From Mesostigma viride (Eukaryota; Streptophyta; Mesostigmatophyceae; Mesostigmatales; Mesostigmataceae), in assembly GCA_009746045.1 (NCBI GenBank), contig RPFO01001985.1, positions 24,607 to 88,606 on the forward strand: a DNA stretch of 64,000 nt, given 5' to 3'. The translations under genes were made by a program, and so were the position numbers. Shown one piece after another: positions 58,515 to 64,000 of this stretch (position 1 is the first letter of the stretch; each line of letters begins with the position of its first letter). The notes beneath the pieces were generated by a model. That model ran no database searches. It saw only the letters and a program-made list of their open reading frames with translations, and was not told where the DNA came from.

Positions 58515-59798
58515 AGTTGTCCACATCGTGCTAAGGAATTTGTGCTAATCTATGAGTACCTATATGGACACTTTGTCGCATTTTTTACATGGCAAATAAG
58601 CGATGTATGTGTCATGTAGGCTGCCATTGGTGCATGCATGCATGGGCCAGCAATGATGGTCAGAGGTACATTGTGCCTATGAGATAACCATCGATTTGTT
58701 GATCAGCAAGTGATTCATTACGTGAGACAACAATATGTTTGGGGGCTAAGCTTCTTACATTCCAAGTCACATGGCCCGCCATAATTGTTTTCTTATGTGT
58801 TTAAGGTTAGGGCTCTGTTCATGACTGAACGTCATGAACGCGCTCTATTCATGACATTGATTAATTGATTTTAATTAGTCTCATGTCCATGTTGGGGGAC
58901 CGGGATCTCTGAATTCCCCAAAGAAGATATAGTGGAAGTCACCCCAAGACGTCAATATCCGTCAAGACGTCAATAACAACATGTATGTCCACAGCTCAGC
59001 TAGTAGTCTAAAATATGGGCCTCGAGCTAATCTTGCACGCAAGCAATGCCTATCATCAAGGATTAATTAATGCCTATCAACAAGGAGACAATCATGCTTG
59101 TTAAATTTCCTAGGACCCACAACTGGGGGGTCGTAGTCTTTGACAATGTCCGCCTGGGCAACGCTACTAATCCTACACATCCGAGGTCCCATGTCTGAAT
59201 AAGAGGGGTTGAGCGGATGACGCCAACAGTGTCTGTGCTCTGCATGTCAGCTAAAATCATATCGCGGAGACAAACATATGGCGGTATGTCCAATGCTGGC
59301 CACTGCGTCGCCTAACAGGTTCTTACATGGTCGGCAAGGGCCTGACCATGTAAGAAGATATCTCCCTGGCTGGCCAGTCCACAAGGAACCAGCACAGACC
59401 TCATCTGAATCAACCTGATTAATTAACTAACTACTTAATTCATTTATTAAACTCATGCCCCCATTAGGGAGTCAAGGAGCATTAGCGAACCCCGATTAAT
59501 TAATTAATTAATTAATTAAACACGTGCTCCTGTTGGGGAGTCACGGAGCACCGAAGTGCTTTTAATCCCTGTGTGTGCACAACAGGAGAAAGGGCAGAGA
59601 CCCCCAGTCTCCTTCATGCCTAACTTAGGCATGCCACAGCTGCATTCGGGAACGCTAGCTAAACGGACACGCCAACGATCCGGCAATCTGTGGGTGCAAT
59701 AAGACCCATGTGAGCATGGCATAACACTAGGAGCGTGGGCAAGTAATCTCATCATAGCCAGGACGTAGCATGGCTGTACTAGGACTATACCCCGATCA
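58515..59798. other. Non-coding stretch, repeat-derived
   Basis: No gene seen. 58915-59010 matches a repeat near 11130-11240. A hairpin with arms CTTACATGGTC/GACCATGTAAG lies at about 59321-59353. Two copies of the GGGGAGTCACGGAGCA-type module precede the ATGG array (59450-59555). Confidence 0.45.
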
Positions 59799-60262
59799 AT
59801 GGATGGATGGATGGATGGATGGATGGATGGATGGATGGATGGATGGATGGATGGATGGATGGATGGATGGATGGATGGATGGATGGATGGATGGATGGAT
59901 GGATGGATGGATGGATGGATGGATGGATGGATGGATGGATGGATGGATGGATGGATGGATGGATGGATGGATGGATGGATGGATGGATGGATGGATGGAT
60001 GGATGGATGGATGGATGGATGGATGGATGGATGGATGGATGGATGGATGGATGGATGGATGGATGGATGGATGGATGGATGGATGGATGGATGGATGGAT
60101 GGATGGATGGATGGATGGATGGATGGATGGATGGATGGATGGATGGATGGATGGATGGATGGATGGATGGATGGATGGATGGATGGATGGATGGATGGAT
60201 GGATGGATGGATGGATGGATGGATGGATGGATGGATGGATGGATGGATGGATGGATGGATGT
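59799..60262 (+). repeat. Pure ATGG array, about 460 bp
   Basis: Uninterrupted GATG units ending exactly where homology to the left arm begins (60263). Confidence 0.97.
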
Positions 60263-63200
60263 CAGGCTTGTCTTACATGATGCAGTGGAACTTTGGTGCT
60301 GGAGGGTTAATTGTGGCCCGGTCTGGTTTAGCTTCAGTGCTCTCATGGCGGCCTTCATTTGTAATTATTTGAATGCATACCCATTGGGCCATGCATAGTG
60401 TATATTTTTTACGCATGCACGCCCATTATGTATCGCTGGGTCCATCCCATCAATGCTTGTTTATTGCCAGGTCTGGTGTAAGTAAGTTAGTGCTATCTAG
60501 TCTACAAAATCCTCACTACACTTCTCCCCAAAGCGCCCCTTCCGCTTTGGGGGAGGGGGCTTACCCACATGGGCTGGCGTGTGAGCCGGGACATTGGTCT
60601 TCCACCTCTTCTTGTTCTGCATAGGAACAGAGAGCGAAGAAATGCGGTGTGGGGACCCCTTCTCGTGGTAATGCGTTACATGTACTCCCCACCGGGCTTT
60701 GCTCTTCATGGGTTCATAAAGACAACAATTATTCAGTAAGAATTTAATAAATTAGGAACATATATCCGTTGGGAGTCACTGTTACACATATACCTGAAAA
60801 GGGGCATATGATTTTAAATACATTCTGAGCTACAACCTGCACGTGCATGGGTTTAGTTAACTGGCACCTATACTAGAGGCCTGACATGGGGTGGAGCTTC
60901 AGTGCTTCCCCGCCTTCTCCTTCTCCCACACTGGGTGCTCCGCGTCCTTCTTCTCCGGCCCTGCCCATGGGTGCACCGGCCCCGCCTCCTCCTTCTCCTC
61001 TCGGGACGATTCGCGCTCCACGCATGGCTGCAGCATCAGTTAGCACGGGCAAGACATAGCAGTAACCGCGCTATTGCTGTTCTAGCACCAGCCTAGCAGA
61101 CTGCCATGATCACTCAGCAAACCCACGACAGCTAAACCCTTGGCTGTCACAACCAGTCCATGCATCATTAAGTATGGGTACAGGGAAAGCTTCCCGCATA
61201 TCCATGGCCATATGGATGGCAGCAACACAACGACTTGCCCCCTAGCCCCCCGTGCACACACAAAAACGTGGGTCGTGGCTTCCACGCCCCATCCGCCATG
61301 CATGACAGCGCGTACCTTACTCGCATTCACACCGGGCTGCATCCCAGCGCCGTTGCTGTCCCCATGTGACATGTCGGCTGATTAAGCAGACACACAGCAG
61401 AGTCTGATGTAAACCGCTAAACCCCAAACCCATGCAGACCACAGTCAAGGACGCGTGCATGTCAAGCCATGCCAATTGTGAACCGTACAGCAATTTACTT
61501 TTCAAGCCTGAAGAGGTGGATAGCAGATACTAGCCTGGAAGAGGTTACAGGGGCACATGTCCATTAGCGAGCGGAACAACACAGCATACACCCTACAAGC
61601 GTACCGCACAATGTCCTCCTGCAATTGTCTGCAGATCTCCCAATGCCGCAGACATCTCCACTGCTCTCATGGCGATTGCAAATGCTTCATGCCGCTGACA
61701 TCTCCACTGCTCTCATGGCGATTGCAAATGCTTGATGCCGCACCTCTGCTTACAGCAGAAAAGCTTCCTCCGGGCGAGGCACCTGACTGGAACCAACACC
61801 CATTCCTTGGCTTCACAACGTGGCCATGACAGCATCGTGAATCTGCTTCGCCAACGCCCACACTTCAGGACCCGCGCCCTGCACCGCCATGGCCACAGGC
61901 TGCACCGCTGCAATCGATGCAGCATTCACTGCCTGCGCCGCACCATGTACTGCATGCACGAAAGCCAATCCTGGCTCGGTTATCATGGTCTTGCCCGATT
62001 CCTGCTGCTTCTTCTTCTTCGATGCGGTCATGCGCACTTTATACCCCTTCCTCTCCAAGCACGCCTTCAGCACCTGGCTCGTGCGGTGCTGAATATGCTT
62101 CTGAAGGCGCGCCTTCTAAACACGAAATGTTGGCAATGTATGATTCCCAAACGGCATGATAGGCACATAATCAGTCCCATTAATTGCTTTGCGGCAGTCA
62201 ATGCACCAGAACACCTGTTGAAAAAAGAAGGTTATGCGCGCTAGCGATTACCCGCGGCAAGAAGCAATCAACACGCCTCGCTAACAACTGCAACCACAAT
62301 GTAATTCATGACGGGCCACTCACCGCTACCCTGCTCTCCTGATTCAATGTCTCCCCATTCTCAAGGCCTCCATTGTAAACCTCTCCGTCTTCACCATCGT
62401 CATCGTCTTCCTCTTCCTCCACTCCGACGTATCCGTGTTTCCTTTTCCTAAGATACCTAGGGTTGTTCAAGTCGTATGTGCGGCGTTGGCACACTTCCAA
62501 CAAAATTTTGGCCGCCTCTACCCATTACCATTTATTCGTACTATCATAACATATCCAGGCGTTTGAAAAATCATTCCCTCGTTCGAACTTCTACCCCTGG
62601 GCGTCCATGACGAGGCAGTCACGACGGGACGCAGATGCACAAAAATAAAACAAGGCGACATCCCTTCAATCATTGACCAAAAAACAGAATACGCGCAGAA
62701 CTTGGATTTCAACACCACGCACCCATTACCAGCGAGCACGGCTGGCCTGCAACCGCCATCATTTCATAACCAGAAGCCAGGGCCCACACTCCATCCCGTT
62801 ACCTCATCTTCCACGCACGGCTTCCGCTGCTTCCCTCTGCTCTTTCGCATTCTCCGCCAGCAACCTCGCCTTCTCCTCGTCCAACAATCCACTAAGAATA
62901 AAATCCCCTCTATTGGACGCCATTCAGACGAACTTTGCTAGCGTCTTTTCACCGGCCCCAGCACACATAATCTATAGCCGCTTAATGACAACGGCCGACA
63001 ACGACAACTGCTGAATAGGCGAAAAAGGCTGATAACTACATTTTTATATTTCGCTGCATTTGCTAATAGACACGCACGTTCTCCCACTTCTCCATTACAA
63101 TATAATTATCCATCTGGCCGTGTACAGGCAAAGATCCCCGAAGTAACTTACTGAAACGTATCTTACAGCATCGGATCACTGGCACCTAATCTACAGGTGG

Positions 63201-63425
63201 TAGATTACCAACCAAGACCCGTCGCGGTAATTTACTCTGTCGGTAATGTACTACCAAAGATGTGCAGTCGTAACGTTACTCTTACTTACGGCTAGTAAAA
63301 TTACTACAATCATACGTAGTAATGATTACGGCGTTGGATCTCACGCCTCGATCTAGGTAGTAAGATAAGACCTCGTAATTTACGCCTCGGATCCTTTTTA
63401 CTACCCTCGGACGAAAAGTATAGTG
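60263..63425 (-). repeat. Right arm of long inverted repeat
   Basis: Inverted partner of 1536-5060, ending GGACGAAAAGTATAGTG at 63425. Contains the second copy of the arm gene and a longer version of the MQNKKRW ORF (60497-60709, minus, ending in CSEDFVD). Confidence 0.85.
61813..62923 (-). CDS. Arm-encoded three-exon gene, right copy
   Basis: Mirror of the 2043-3153 gene with identical splice sites: exon 1 62923-62819, exon 2 62515-62324, exon 3 from 62214. The same TAG is present at 62116-62118, and the frame beyond it is open to the stop at 61813. It differs from the left copy by a Lys to Asn change near the end of exon 2 (LNQES) and a few silent or non-coding sites. Retention of splice sites and frame in both copies suggests recent homogenisation or constraint. 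Confidence 0.5.
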
Positions 63426-64000
63426 CATACACAGCAGTTGCTGGCCGACCTAGTGGTCCCAGCCCCGTTTGAACACAGCATTCACTCCCTCTCTCTTGCT
63501 TGGACTGCTATGCAGAAGAAGAAGAGGTGGAAGACGATTGTCCAGGCTCACACGCCCGGCCAGCCCCTGTAGGCAAGTCCCCTCCCCTCAAGAGGAAGGG
63601 GCGCTTTGCTGAGTAGAGTAGCTAGGGTTTTCTAGATTATTAATTGATTAATTAGACTCGTGCTACCGTTGGGGAGTCATGGAGCATTAACCCCGATGGA
63701 TGGATGGATGGATGGATGGATGGATGGACGGACGGACGGACGGACGGACGGACGGACGGACGGACGGACGGACGGACGGACGGACGGACGGACGGACGGA
63801 CGGACGGACGGACGGACGGACGGACGGACGGACGGACGGACGGACGGACGGACGGACGGACGGACGGACGGACGGACGGACGGACGGGACGGACGGACGG
63901 ACGGACGGACGGACGGACGGACGGACGGACGGACGGACGGACGGACGGACGGACGGACGGACGGACGGCGGACGGACGGGACGGACGGACGGACGGACGA
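63426..64000. other. Right flank: repeat module and ACGG array
   Basis: 63513-63575 carries a degraded copy of the MQNKKRW ORF. 63650-63695 repeats the ACTCGTGCTACCGTTGGGGA module, followed by a short ATGG run and then about 270 bp of ACGG units to the window edge. So the right flank is itself another member of the tetranucleotide-array module rather than unique host sequence. Confidence 0.8.

Overview
Eukaryotic nuclear DNA, about 64 kb, dominated by nested transposable elements. Short GT-AG introns with strong splice consensus, a candidate GC-AG intron, Ty3 and copia retrotransposons, LINE remnants, CACTA-type DNA transposons and very long tetranucleotide arrays fit a repeat-rich genome. 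A green-lineage alga is my best guess, but nothing here proves the lineage. There is no bacterial operon structure, rRNA, tRNA or CRISPR array that I can see. LAYOUT: 1-1099 is the 5' part of a minus-strand spliced gene that runs off the window. At 1536 a CACTATAC terminus opens a 3.5-kb arm, and an inverted copy of that arm closes at 63425. The two arms could bound one giant CACTA-type element of about 62 kb, or about 38 kb without its nested Ty3 block. Between the arms lie an unknown 424-aa gene (5155-6429), a protein kinase (8043-9224), a USP-like cysteine peptidase (12302-13978), an unknown spliced gene (16134-17285), a PhyH-like 2-oxoglutarate/Fe(II) oxygenase (18152-19168), a four-exon CACTA-superfamily transposase containing a BAH-like domain (21701-26260), and a divergently transcribed three-exon gene that could be its partner protein (27130-28565). 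The same 86-bp minisatellite occurs four times, each time in a head-to-head intergenic space between these genes. 266-bp units carrying a strong hairpin lie upstream of the kinase and of a truncated kinase copy. NESTED BLOCK: a third, related terminus ends at 29363 and abuts a 5'-truncated Ty3/gypsy element (29364-53480; gag, pol, chromodomain, a large third ORF, 3' LTR). Three further insertions sit in that Ty3 element: a 1488-bp TIR element holding a LINE fragment (34093-35580), a 5.7-kb non-autonomous CACTA with subterminal repeats (37368-43044), and a copia-like element in reverse orientation (44100-51935) with the unusual order integrase, protease-like, reverse transcriptase. Removing each insert and one target-site duplicate rejoins the interrupted Ty3 reading frame. 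RIGHT PART: 53481-57218 holds LINE debris, low-complexity repeats and weak exon candidates. 57228-58514 repeats the minisatellite, hairpin and kinase-start segment in direct orientation. 59799-60262 is an ATGG array, then the right arm follows, and the window ends in an ACGG array. HOW THE PARTS MAY WORK TOGETHER (inference): the transposase with the arm termini would move the element, the shared minisatellite would coordinate or silence divergent promoters, and the kinase, peptidase, oxygenase and BAH module look like cargo acting on chromatin or host regulation. Whether 1536-63425 is one mobile unit is unproven, because no matching target-site duplication is visible at its ends.
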